Notes under the pieces: generated by a model
What the model saw: the letters and a program-made list of their open reading frames with translations, nothing else
Database searches by the model: none
Told to the model about the DNA's origin: nothing
Program-made: the position numbers and the translations under genes
Part shown: positions 26,264 to 35,400 of the stretch, piece by piece
Numbering within the stretch: the stretch's first letter is position 1
Layout: every line of letters starts with the position of its first letter
NCBI GenBank assembly: GCA_020427395.1
Contig: JAGQON010000002.1
Coordinates: 124,001 to 188,000, forward strand
Origin: Phycisphaerales bacterium
GTDB lineage: Bacteria; Planctomycetota; Phycisphaerae; Phycisphaerales; UBA1924
Direction of reading: 5' to 3'
DNA length: 64,000 nucleotides

Positions 26264-27796
26264 TCAGGCGTTCAGCGCATTGAACATGTTCAGCTGGGCT
26301 TTGGTGGCGACCTCGCAGGCGACAGGGTGGTCGATATCGACCCGGTAGTTGCCGGAGAAGCAGGCCGTGCAGTAATGGGCTGGCTCGTGGTTCATCACGC
26401 TGAGCATGCCGTCGAGACTCAGGAAGTGCAGCGAATCCACATTGAGGAATGCGCGGATATCCTCGACGGTCCGGTTGTGAGCGATGAGCTGGTCTCGGTC
26501 TGCGAAGTCCACGCCAAAGAAGCAGGGGTGCTTGATCGGCGGGCACGAGATACGCAGGTGGATCTCCTTGGCACCCGCTTCGCGGAGCTGGTTCATCTTC
26601 TCGCGCGTGGTCGTCCCACGGACGATCGAGTCGTCAACGATGATCAGTCGCTTGTCGCGGACGATATCGCTGATCACATTGAGCTTCAGGCGGACCGCGG
26701 CCGATCGCTGTTCTTGGGTTGGCTTGATAAAGGTCCGTCCGACATATCGATTGGGGACGATGCCCTCCCGGTAGGGGATGCCTGAGGCGTTGGCGTACCC
26801 GTTGGCAGCGCTGCGCCCCGAGTCGGGCATGGGCATGACATAGTCCGCCTCCACGGCCGCCTCCAGAGCCAGCTTGGCACCCATGCGCTCGCGGGAGATC
26901 TGCACATTCTGCCCAAAGACAGTCGAGGCCGGGTTCGCAAAGTAGACATGCTCGAAAACGCACTGGGCGAGCTGTGTAGAGGGTGCCGCGAATCGCCGTG
27001 AATGGACGCCCTCGTTGTTGAGCGTCACGATCTCGCCCGGCTCGATCTCGCGGATAAATCGGGCACCGGCGACATCCAGCGCGACGGTCTCCGAAGCGAC
27101 CATCGGCTTGCCGCTGGGCAGCTCGCCCAGAACCAGAGGACGCCAGCCCCACGGGTCGCGTGCGGCCTCGATCCGATCCGGGAAGAGGATCACCACCGAG
27201 AACGCGCCGAGCAGGTTCCTCAGCGTCGCGGCAACCGGGTCGGGCGTGTCACGCTGCTCAGGCGAAGCGAGCAGGTGCACCATGATCTCGGTGTCCGAGG
27301 TTGTGTGGAACAAACGCCCGGCCTCTGACAGCACATGGCGCCACGCCAGCCCGTTGACGAGGTTGCCGTTGTGGGCCAGGGCGACAGGGCCGTCGAAGGT
27401 CGTCTCGACGAGCGGCTGTGCGTTCATCGCCGCCGAGCCGCCCGAGGTGGAGTACCGGTTGTGCCCGATGACCCCGCGCCCGTCGGTGGCTTTGTCGTAG
27501 TGCTTTTCAAGTCGCTGGATCGAGAGTTCATCGAAGACCTCCACGACCAGCCCCTCGCCCAGCTTGGAGGCGATGTCCTTGCCGTCACAAACCGCGATAC
27601 CGGCGGCTTCCTGCCCGCGGTGCTGCTGAGCGTACATGCCCAGGTAGACTTTGCGGACCGCGCCCGGGTCGTTCCAGATGCCGATGACGCCGCATTTTTC
27701 ACGCGGCTGATCGTTGGTCTCAGCCAGAGACGGTGACCGCGCATCGTGCCCACACGGGGTGCTGGGCAGGACGGGCAGCGAGAGTCGCTTGGTCAT
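26264..27796 (-). CDS. purF: Amidophosphoribosyltransferase (iron-sulfur type)
   Basis: 510 residues. The catalytic N-terminal cysteine of the Ntn glutaminase is C35 in REKCGVIGIW, after an unusually long 34-residue propeptide. The glutaminase domain has HNGNLVNG and the PRPP-binding loop VVDDSIVRGTT lies in the second half. Cysteines in CVFEHVYFANPAS, SCPPIKHPCFFG and HYCTACFSGNY match those of the [4Fe-4S] Bacillus-type enzymes. First committed step of purine synthesis. mqnD is just upstream on the same strand. Confidence 0.96.
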   Translation of the reverse strand: MTKRLSLPVLPSTPCGHDARSPSLAETNDQPREKCGVIGIWNDPGAVRKVYLGMYAQQHRGQEAAGIAVCDGKDIASKLGEGLVVEVFDELSIQRLEKHYDKATDGRGVIGHNRYSTSGGSAAMNAQPLVETTFDGPVALAHNGNLVNGLAWRHVLSEAGRLFHTTSDTEIMVHLLASPEQRDTPDPVAATLRNLLGAFSVVILFPDRIEAARDPWGWRPLVLGELPSGKPMVASETVALDVAGARFIREIEPGEIVTLNNEGVHSRRFAAPSTQLAQCVFEHVYFANPASTVFGQNVQISRERMGAKLALEAAVEADYVMPMPDSGRSAANGYANASGIPYREGIVPNRYVGRTFIKPTQEQRSAAVRLKLNVISDIVRDKRLIIVDDSIVRGTTTREKMNQLREAGAKEIHLRISCPPIKHPCFFGVDFADRDQLIAHNRTVEDIRAFLNVDSLHFLSLDGMLSVMNHEPAHYCTACFSGNYRVDIDHPVACEVATKAQLNMFNALNA

Positions 27797-27871
27797 CAGC
27801 GTGCTCCAGATGGGCAGAAGTCGGGGGAGGAACGGGCAGGATAAGTTTAGCGCGGCTGTGAGATTGTCGAA

Positions 27872-28813
27872 TCAGAGCACCCGCAGATTTTCGATCCGCG
27901 GGCAAAGTCCGAGCTCTGCGCCGCGATTGAGAAAGCTTTCGATCGCATCTCGCCCACGCTCACCCATATCGATTGTCAGCCCGGACACGTACATCGATAG
28001 GTACCGATCGACGAGCTTCGGGTCGTCCCATTCAGTTCGATCGCCTTTGTTGAGCTGCAGATACAGTCGCGACGCCTCGCCCATCTCAACGCAGCAACGA
28101 ACAGAGGCGTTGAGAACCCCGGCCAGTTGCTTGCAGGTGCCTGCGCCATACCGATCATCGAGGTCATTGCGAATGACATTGAGCCCCAGCGGCAGCGGTT
28201 TGCCTGTCTCGGAGTTCCACCACTTACCCATGTCCCCGATTTCTCGCAGCCGCAGGTCCCCGAAGGTGAGCTGGGCCTCGTGGATCAGTAGCCCCGCGTC
28301 GGCCTGGCCCTGCGAGACGGCTTCCGGGATCTCTGAGAACAGCATCTCGCGGATTTCTACATCGCCAGCCGCCATCCGCAGCGTCATGTACGCCGATGTG
28401 TTTACGCCGGGAATCGCGACAACGCCTCCCTGAGTCCGCAGATCATCAATCGATCGCAACTGAGAGTCTTCTCGGGCCACCAGACGCGGGCCGTAGTTCT
28501 CGCCGAACGAGCCACCGCCACTGGTGATGATGTACCGGTCTGCGATCGACGGGTAGGCGGCGCACGAAATCGCGGTGATGTCGTACGCCGACGCGTGGCG
28601 ATCATCGATGACCAGCTTGTTGAGTTCCTCGACATCGCGCGCAACAAGGTTGAACCGGAACGGGCCTGTATCCACCTGCGGCTGCCCAAGATCCCCCTCG
28701 ATCGGGCGTCCGTCCGGGTTGCGCACGCCCACGAGCGGCCACCACATGACGAGGTCATCGGAGTCCGGGGAATGGGCAAGATTGAGCTCGATCACATCGG
28801 TCTGCATTCGCAT
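27872..28813 (-). CDS. mqnD: 1,4-dihydroxy-6-naphthoate synthase (futalosine route)
   Basis: 313 residues with periplasmic-binding-protein-like fold and MqnD motifs: LAHSPDSDDLVMWWPL, DDRHASAYDITAISCAAYP, YIITSGGGSFGENYGPRLVA, IPGVNTSAYMTLRMA, AGLLIHEAQLTFGD. It acts late in making menaquinone from chorismate through futalosine. Start codon ATG at 28813; ATG at 28807 is equally possible. The other mqn genes are not here. The rhodanese gene lies 18 bp upstream on the same strand. Confidence 0.92.
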   Translation of the reverse strand: MRMQTDVIELNLAHSPDSDDLVMWWPLVGVRNPDGRPIEGDLGQPQVDTGPFRFNLVARDVEELNKLVIDDRHASAYDITAISCAAYPSIADRYIITSGGGSFGENYGPRLVAREDSQLRSIDDLRTQGGVVAIPGVNTSAYMTLRMAAGDVEIREMLFSEIPEAVSQGQADAGLLIHEAQLTFGDLRLREIGDMGKWWNSETGKPLPLGLNVIRNDLDDRYGAGTCKQLAGVLNASVRCCVEMGEASRLYLQLNKGDRTEWDDPKLVDRYLSMYVSGLTIDMGERGRDAIESFLNRGAELGLCPRIENLRVL

Positions 28814-28831
28814 ATTTGAGTCTAGGGACCA

Positions 28832-29209
28832 TCAGTAGCGGGGAACGCCCGGATCGATCCGCAGCGACCACCAATCAATGCCGCCAGCGACGGAGCGTGC
28901 GCCACTCAATCCCTGCCGCTGCAGGAATATCGCGGCATTGAGTGATCGACGCCCGGAATGGCAGATCAGGGCGATGGTTGTGTCCTCATCGGCATCGATC
29001 TCGTTGATTCGGGATGGCAGGTCACCCATCGGGATGTGCGTTGCCCCGCCGATCGAGCAGATGGCGAGTTCCTCGGGTTCCCGGATGTCGATCAGAACGA
29101 AATCATCGTCGCCTTCGGAGTGACGCTTGGCTGTATCGACCACGCTGATCTCAAGCGATTCCTGAAAATGCCAGCGTGGCGGGTTTACGCCTTGTGTTTC
29201 GTCACTCAT
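28832..29209 (-). CDS. Rhodanese-domain sulfurtransferase
   Basis: About 125 residues: one rhodanese domain with DFVLIDIREPEELAICSIGGATHIPMGDLPSRI and the active-site loop ALICHSGRRS, where the cysteine carries a persulfide. Single-domain rhodaneses move sulfane sulfur. It overlaps the upstream lipoprotein gene by a few bases; ATG 29212 is an equivalent start. No obvious link to the YedE operon at 8 kb beyond the shared sulfur theme. Confidence 0.9.
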   Translation of the reverse strand: MSDETQGVNPPRWHFQESLEISVVDTAKRHSEGDDDFVLIDIREPEELAICSIGGATHIPMGDLPSRINEIDADEDTTIALICHSGRRSLNAAIFLQRQGLSGARSVAGGIDWWSLRIDPGVPRY

Positions 29210-29741
29210 CATCGGTTCCTGTCGTCTTGGGATCGGGCATGCCGGACGCCCATTCATCCTGTTGCGTTCGCTTGTAGGGCCTCGGGGAGACCTGCTCCTG
29301 GCCCAATCCGTTGTTCCAAGTGAGGTAGCCCACAGCAAAGACGCTCCCGATCGTCGAGCGCCCGAGTTCACGCACGGTCTCCCACATATCCTCGCCCCAT
29401 GAGTGCGACTGCGGATCAAGTACATCGCCGTCCTCGGGGAATCGCCCGTACGCTCGTGCGGCCATCTTGGTCGAGAGTGGCGGCATCAAGACCATAGAGT
29501 GGGCGTGGACCGTGCCATCGAAGTGGGCGACGAACTGGGTCGGGCTCCATACGCCGCGATCCGGGAAACCCTTCTCAAAGAGAAACGGTTCATCATCATG
29601 CTGATCAACGAACGACTGGGAAGTGCTGAAAGAGGGTGGGATGTAGCTCCCGCCCATTGCGATCCGTTCATTGCGGTTCTGCGTGCATCCTGTGAACAGG
29701 ATGGTGGCGGAGATGAGGCAAAGTGGGCGTTGCAGACGCAT
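29202..29741 (-). CDS. Putative lipoprotein, unknown function
   Basis: 179 residues. A short signal peptide ends in ILFTGC, a good lipobox with Cys as the lipidated residue. The mature part has no recognised domain; it contains FPDRGVWSPTQFVAHFDGTVHAHSMVLMPPLS and a stretch with several Trp residues. It overlaps the rhodanese gene start. Divergent from smpB, 63 bp away. Confidence 0.78.
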   Translation of the reverse strand: MRLQRPLCLISATILFTGCTQNRNERIAMGGSYIPPSFSTSQSFVDQHDDEPFLFEKGFPDRGVWSPTQFVAHFDGTVHAHSMVLMPPLSTKMAARAYGRFPEDGDVLDPQSHSWGEDMWETVRELGRSTIGSVFAVGYLTWNNGLGQEQVSPRPYKRTQQDEWASGMPDPKTTGTDDE

Positions 29742-29804
29742 TGAGTGATCATACGCCTATCAGCGGGTTTCTGCGTATGATTCCTTTCAAGCAGGACCCG
29801 AAGC

Positions 29805-30290
29805 ATGGCCAAGAACAAGAAGAAATCCAAGCATGGCCCCCCAAGCTTCAACAACAGACGGGCGCTCTACGACTACTTCATTGAGGACACCCTCGAGGTA
29901 GGTATCGTGCTGGCCGGGTCCGAGGTCAAGGCCATCCGCGATGGCAGCTGCTCGCTCAAAGAGGGCTTCATCACGGTGAGCGTGGATCCGCCCCGATTGA
30001 TGCTGCATCAGGTGGACATCGGGCCCTATCAGCCTGCTGGTGCCCTCAACCACCGACCGAAACAGGACCGGATGCTGCTGGCCAAGAAACGGGAGATTAT
30101 CAAGCTTGCCCGTCAGGTGGACCAGAAGGGCGTCACGCTCGTCCCGCTTGAGTTGTATTTCTCGCAGGGGCTTGTGAAGATCAAGCTGGCCGTGGCCCGG
30201 GGCAAGGCACAGCACGACAAACGCCGATCGATCGCCGAGCGTGAGAGCAAACGCGAGCTTCAGCGCGTGATGTCGAAGCTCGATCGCTGA
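29805..30290 (+). CDS. smpB: SsrA-binding protein SmpB
   Basis: 161 residues with the SmpB core: NNRRALYDYFIEDTLEVGIVLAGSEVKAIRDGSCSLKEGFI, then NHRPKQDRMLLAKKREIIKLA, VTLVPLELYFSQGLVKIKLAVARGKAQHDKR, and the basic C-terminal tail. It carries tmRNA into stalled ribosomes. The tmRNA gene is not visible in this window. A terminator shared with atpC follows. Confidence 0.97.
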   Translation: MAKNKKKSKHGPPSFNNRRALYDYFIEDTLEVGIVLAGSEVKAIRDGSCSLKEGFITVSVDPPRLMLHQVDIGPYQPAGALNHRPKQDRMLLAKKREIIKLARQVDQKGVTLVPLELYFSQGLVKIKLAVARGKAQHDKRRSIAERESKRELQRVMSKLDR

Positions 30291-30308
30291 TGGGATCTCG
30301 TCAGCGCA

Positions 30309-30340
30309 TGAAAAAGCCGCGTTATCAACGCGGCTTTTGT
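30309..30340. terminator. Two-way terminator between smpB and atpC
   Basis: Stem AAAAGCCGCGTT/AACGCGGCTTTT (30312-30323 with 30327-30338 approximately). Each strand ends in TTTT, so it can stop both convergent genes. Confidence 0.82.
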
Positions 30341-30346
30341 GATTCA

Positions 30347-30790
30347 TCAGACCCCGGCGGCTTTGGAGTTCTGGGCCATGCTCAGCTTCAGGCGGGCACG
30401 CTCCTTAGCGCGGGTGAGCTGCTCGACGGCTTCGAGTTTGTTGGGCGCGTCTTCGGGGATCACGCGGGCCTCTGCCTCGGCCAGCTCGGCCTTAGCGTCG
30501 CTCTCGATGAGTTCCTCGGCCGGGATCGCTCGCTCGGCAAGGATGACCAGCTCGTTGTGACCCATCTCGACAAAGCCGTCCTCGACGTAGTACAGGCGTG
30601 AGCCCGAACCCGATGACGCGGGGAAGTCGAGGCGGAGCTTGCCCAGCCCGAGGCGCGAGACCAGCGGCGAGCCGCCGTGCTGGAAGCCGATCAGGCCGTC
30701 CCAAGCGGGGACCGAGGCGTACACGACCTGCTCGTTGAGCAGCTCTTGCGATGGGGTGACGAGTCGACAGGTGATGGTGTTGTCAGCCAC
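30347..30790 (-). CDS. atpC: F-type ATP synthase epsilon subunit
   Basis: 147 residues. The N-terminal beta sandwich shows ITCRLVTPSQELLNEQVVYASVPAWDGLIGFQHGGSPLVSRLGLGKLR and the YYVEDGFVEMGHNELVILAE segment; a helical hairpin follows (AEELIESDAKAELAEAEARV...LEAVEQLTRAKERARLKLSMA). It links the rotor to the catalytic head and can inhibit hydrolysis. Unlike the usual atpIBEFHAGDC operon, no other ATP synthase gene is beside it; its neighbours are smpB and a PH-domain gene. Confidence 0.92.
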   Translation of the reverse strand: MADNTITCRLVTPSQELLNEQVVYASVPAWDGLIGFQHGGSPLVSRLGLGKLRLDFPASSGSGSRLYYVEDGFVEMGHNELVILAERAIPAEELIESDAKAELAEAEARVIPEDAPNKLEAVEQLTRAKERARLKLSMAQNSKAAGV

Positions 30791-30885
30791 TTCGAGGTCC
30801 TTCTCACGCGAGCCCCATCAGCGGGGCGAACCGGGGCGAGCACACGCTCGCCGGGCCGAAATGATAGACCCGCCGAGGGGCCGAT

Positions 30886-31458
30886 TCAGGGCTCGTGGGG
30901 GCCTTTCAGGTGCGTTTCGATGCGGGCGAGCATGTCCCGCATCTCGCGGATCAACTCCACCTGTTCGTTGCCTTGCGATGCTTCCGGGAGGGGCGGGGTC
31001 GCGGTGCGAGTAGACGAGACCCCCTCGCGATCGTGCAGGCGGTCTCGCTGCGCAAGGACGGCCTTGCGGAAGCCTTTGGTATCCACAATTCCGACAATGT
31101 TGACCAGTGAACCACCCGGCCCGGAGGATTGACCGGCCGTCTCCACCTTGAAGCCGTGGAGCCCGAAATAGCGCATGATCGGGCCTTGGAACATCTGCAG
31201 ATCGGTGATTTTCTCCAAGGGGATCGTCGACTCAGTCTTGTTCAGGATGCCCTTTTTGATGTCAAGTGTGCGTTCCGTGAGCGTGCACGAGAGGTTTGCG
31301 AGGTAGCGATCGACGAAGAAGCTCGCGATGATGTAGTAGATGATCGCGAGCGGGATCGTCACGATAAGGCAGGTAAACAGGATGACCGGGGAAAGGGTCC
31401 AATACCTCTTCACCTTGGGGTCAAACTCGGCTTCACGCAGGACGGCTGGTTCGCTCAT
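30886..31458 (-). CDS. Bacterial PH-domain membrane protein (bPH2/DUF304)
   Basis: 190 residues from ATG 31458 after AAGGAG. One or two membrane segments near residues 20-50 (SPVILFTCLIVTIPLAIIYYIIASFFV), then the bPH2 domain YLANLSCTLTERTLDIKKGILNKTESTIPLEKITDLQMFQGPIMRYFGLHGFKVETAG, and a polar C-terminal tail. The DLQMFQGPI...FGL pattern is typical of YdbS/YdbT-like proteins. Role not defined. Confidence 0.82.
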   Translation of the reverse strand: MSEPAVLREAEFDPKVKRYWTLSPVILFTCLIVTIPLAIIYYIIASFFVDRYLANLSCTLTERTLDIKKGILNKTESTIPLEKITDLQMFQGPIMRYFGLHGFKVETAGQSSGPGGSLVNIVGIVDTKGFRKAVLAQRDRLHDREGVSSTRTATPPLPEASQGNEQVELIREMRDMLARIETHLKGPHEP

Positions 31459-31518
31459 CGGCATCTCCTTCGGGGCGTTCGGATGCCATTTTACCATATT
31501 TCCGGCATACGCTGCTCC

Positions 31519-32472
31519 ATGACCCGCAGGCAGATCCTGTGCATTCTGGGGCTCTCGATAGCGTGCGTGGTGGTTGTGATGCTCCGCCTGCTGATCGGCA
31601 GCGACTCGTGGGGTTTCAGCGATGATCCGACGATCCAGTCATTGCGCCTCCATCGCGTCTGGGTGGGGTCGATCGTGGGGGCGGCCTTGGGGCTCAGCGG
31701 GGCGCTGCTCCAGTCGCTGCTTCGCAACCCGCTCGCCTCGCCCGATCTCATGGGTCTCTCGGCCGGGGCGGGCTTCGCGGTCACGCTGCGGACATGGCAG
31801 TTGGGCACGCTGATCGGCGCAAGCGCTGCAGCATTCCCGGCGCTGATCGGAGCAATGGGGGTGCTGTTCTTCGTCTGGTTCCTCAGTCAGCGACGGGGGC
31901 TCATCGACCCGATCTCGATGATCCTTGTGGGCGTGATCGTCTCGGTGATCCTGGGGGCGGCAACGATGCTGCTCGCCTCGCTCATGCCTGATCGAGGGTT
32001 TGCCGTTTCACGCTGGATGATGGGCACGCTCCGCGAGCAGGTCGATCAGACCACTCTGATCGTGTGTGGGCTCTGCGTGCTGACGATCATCGCTTGGTCG
32101 ATCGTCTCATCCCGATCATTCGATGTCATGTCGCTTGGCGAGGACGAGGCACGGTCGGTCGGTGTCTCCGTATCACGCGTGCGCGTGGGTCAGTTCGTGG
32201 GCTCGGGTGTGCTGGCCGCGATCTCTATCGTGCTCGCCGGGCCGATCGGCTTTGTGGGGCTTGTGAGTCCACACCTCGTGCGATTGCTTGCGGGCCCTTC
32301 TCACCGGGCGCTCGTCATCGGCTCTTCACTCTGTGGCGTGGTGCTGGTGGTGGGGGCGGACACGCTCGTTCGGGCGATACCGACAAGCTCAGGGCGGATC
32401 CCGATCGGCGTGGTGACCGCCCTGATCGGTGGCCCGATCTTCCTCTTCATGCTGCTGCGGATGCGGAGATGA
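31519..32472 (+). CDS. FecCD/BtuC-type ABC transporter permease
   Basis: 317 residues with about nine to ten membrane spans. Family motifs: LRLHRVWVGSIVGAALGLSGALLQSLLRNPLASPDLMGLSAGAGF, then FVGLVSPHLVRLLAGPSHRALVIGSSLCGVVLVVGADTLVRA and a terminal GRIPIGVVTALIGGPIFLFMLLR. These permeases import iron-siderophores, heme or cobalamin. No ATPase or binding-protein gene is adjacent. metH lies convergently 12 bp away, so cobalamin is a possible substrate, but that is inference only. Confidence 0.88.
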   Translation: MTRRQILCILGLSIACVVVVMLRLLIGSDSWGFSDDPTIQSLRLHRVWVGSIVGAALGLSGALLQSLLRNPLASPDLMGLSAGAGFAVTLRTWQLGTLIGASAAAFPALIGAMGVLFFVWFLSQRRGLIDPISMILVGVIVSVILGAATMLLASLMPDRGFAVSRWMMGTLREQVDQTTLIVCGLCVLTIIAWSIVSSRSFDVMSLGEDEARSVGVSVSRVRVGQFVGSGVLAAISIVLAGPIGFVGLVSPHLVRLLAGPSHRALVIGSSLCGVVLVVGADTLVRAIPTSSGRIPIGVVTALIGGPIFLFMLLRMRR

Positions 32473-32484
32473 TTCAGCTTTCGA

Positions 32485-35400
32485 TCAGGCGTTGAAATAA
32501 CGGGCGCTCGGGTGGTGGGCGATGATCGCGCTCGTCGATTGCTCCGGGTCGATCTGGTGGTTCTCTGTGAGGTGACAGCCGATTCGTGTCGGGTCGAGTA
32601 GTCTCCAGAGGATCTCGTGATCGCTCATGTTGGGGCAGGCGGGGTAGCCGAACGAGTAGCGTGAGCCGCGGTAGCTCTGCTTGAACAGCTCGGGGATGTC
32701 GTGCGCGTCCTCGTGGGCGAAGCCCAGCTCGGTGCGGACCCGCTTGTGCCAGTACTCCGCGAGCGCTTCTGCTGTTTCCACGCCGAGCCCGTGCCAGAAC
32801 AGGTAGTCCTGATACTCATCTTTCTCGAAGAGCTCCTTGGTGAACGCGCTGATCCGCTCACCCATGGTGACGCACATCATCCCGATGACATCTCGGCGTC
32901 CGAGCGATTCGCACTCCTGCTCGTCGCGGAAGAAGTCGCTGATGCACAGGTGCTTGTTCTGCTGTTGGCGTGGGAAGCTGAACCGCTCGATCTCACGGTC
33001 GTGGTCCTTGGGGTCGTAGACGATCAGGTCATCGCCGGAGGAGGTGCAGGGGAAGTAGCCGTACACGAGCTTGGGCTGCAGGATCGGGTCCTTGAGACAC
33101 CGATCGCACATCTGCTTGAACTTCGGGCGTGCGGTCTCGTTGAGCAGGGCCTCATACTCGCTCTTGGAGCGATCGCCACGCTTGATCTGCCACTGGATCG
33201 AGAACAGCGCCGTTGGGTTGATGTAGGCGAAGATGTCACGAAGGTTGAGGTTCTCGACGACCGTCGTGCCCCAGAAGGGTGGTGTGGGGACCGGGTTGGT
33301 TCGGTCGACCTCGGAACGGGTCGCGACCTTGGTCGCCACGGCGGTGCCACCGCCGGCGCGAGCCTCATGTTGCTCGACGGAGGCCTTGCGGCTGGCCTGG
33401 CGGGTCGCGGCTGCTTCAAGCAGGGCCGATGTGCGACCGCTGGTGATCGCGTCCATGGTTGCCAGCCCGTCAAAGGCGTCCTTGGCGTAGAGCAGCTCGC
33501 CCTGATACACGCTCCGCAGGTGCCCCTCAGCGTACGAACGGGTCAGCGCCGCACCGCCGAGGATCACCGGTACCTTGATGCCCTTCTCATTGAGCTCGCG
33601 GAGGTTCTCCTCCATCACATTGACGGACTTCACCAGCAGCCCCGAGAGCCCGATCGCGTTGGCCTTCGTTTCCTCGTACGCGCTGAGAATCGCGTCGATC
33701 GGCTGCTTGATGCCCAGGTTGTGCACTGTGTAGCCGTTGTTCGTCAGGAGGATATCGACGAGGTTCTTGCCGATGTCGTGGACATCGCCCTTGACGGTCG
33801 CGAGCACGATCGACCCCTTGGATTGTGTGTCCGCCTTGTCCATATGCGGCTCGAGCAGTGCGACGGCCTTCTTCATCGTCTGCGCACTCTGGAGCACGAA
33901 CGGAAGCTGCATCTGCCCCGAGCCGAACAGCTCGCCGACAACCTTCATGCCCGCGAGCAGGTGCTCGTTGATGATCTCCAGCGGCGTGTACTTGGTGCGG
34001 GCCTCATCGAGCGATTGCTCGAGATGCTCATTCTCTCCATCGATGATGTGCTTCTGGAGCCGTTCCTCAAGCGGGAGATCCGCGATCGAGGTCGTGTTTG
34101 TTTCCTCGGTCGCGTCGGCAAACAGGTCAATCAACTCGTCGAGCGGATCGAAGCTCGTGTCACTGACACCCTCGGGCAGCCCGGTACCCCCGATGCTCGT
34201 GTCGCGCCGATCGTAGATCAGATTCGATGCCGCGGTTTTCTGGTCGTCTGGGATGCGATTGAGTGGCGTGATCTTCGAAGCGTGCACGATCGCGCTCGTC
34301 ATGCCGCTTTGCACGAGCTCGTGAAGGAACACCGCGTTGAGGATCGTGCGGGCAACGGGCTTGAGCCCGAACGAGACGTTCGAGAGCCCGCAGGTGAGCT
34401 GCGTGTCGGGGAAGGCCTCGCTGATCCGCTTTGTGCCTTCCACCAGCGCATGGGCGCTGCGGCGGTCGCTGTCGAGCCCGGTCGAGATTGGCAGAACAAG
34501 CGGGTCGATGAACAGGTCGCTGACCTTGAGTCCGTGAACCGCGGTGGCCCGTTCAATCGCCCGCTGTGCGATCTCGAACTTGCGATCGGCCGTGCGGGCC
34601 ATCGCTTCCTCGGGGTCCTCGTCGATCGTGCCGATGACGAGCCCGGCCCCGTAGTCCTTGGCGAGCTTGCAGAACCGGTCGAACTTCTCTTCGCCGTCCT
34701 CGAAGTTCGCCGAGTTGATGATGCATTTGCCGCCCGCGGCTTTAAGCCCCGCCTCGATCGTCTCGGGGCTGGTCGAGTCGAGCATCAGTGGCGCGTCGGC
34801 CTGCTGTACCAGCCGCGAAACGACCTCATGCATATCACGCGGGCCGTTGCGTCCGGCAACATCCACATTCACGTCAAGCACATGCGACCCGTCCTTGACC
34901 TGGTTCTTGGCAAGCGAGCAAATGCCCTCCCAATCCTCGGCCTCGAGCAGTCGCTTGAACGCCCGCGAGCCCGAGGAGTTGCACCGCTCGCCGACGATCA
35001 GGAACGACGCATCCTGTCGGTACTCGACCGCGCTGTACAGCGACGAGCACGCCGGCACGATCCGTGCCTCGTGCCGCTTGCCCAGCGGGGTCTGCGACAC
35101 CAGCTCCGCGAGATAGGAGATGTGCTCAGGCGTGGTACCGCAGCAGCCGCCCACGGCACTGATGAGCCCCTCACGCAGGAACAACTCCATCGCGTCCTTG
35201 AAGCCCTGCGAGGTCAGCGGGTAGATTGTCTTGCCCTCGACCAGCGTCGGCAGCCCCGCGTTGGGCATGAGCGTGATGTGCCGGTCCCAGCGTGACGCCA
35301 GCGTCCGCACGGTGTTGACCATCTCCACCGGGCCGGTCGCACAGTTGAGCCCCAGCGACGCGATGGGCAGCGGACGCAACGCCTCGATCGCGGCCTCGAT

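Noticed and set aside
32701..35295. 864-codon open frame on the plus strand opposite metH
   Set aside because: Shadow of metH codon usage in a GC-rich genome; composition is Arg/Leu/Asp-rich with no motif and metH is unmistakable.
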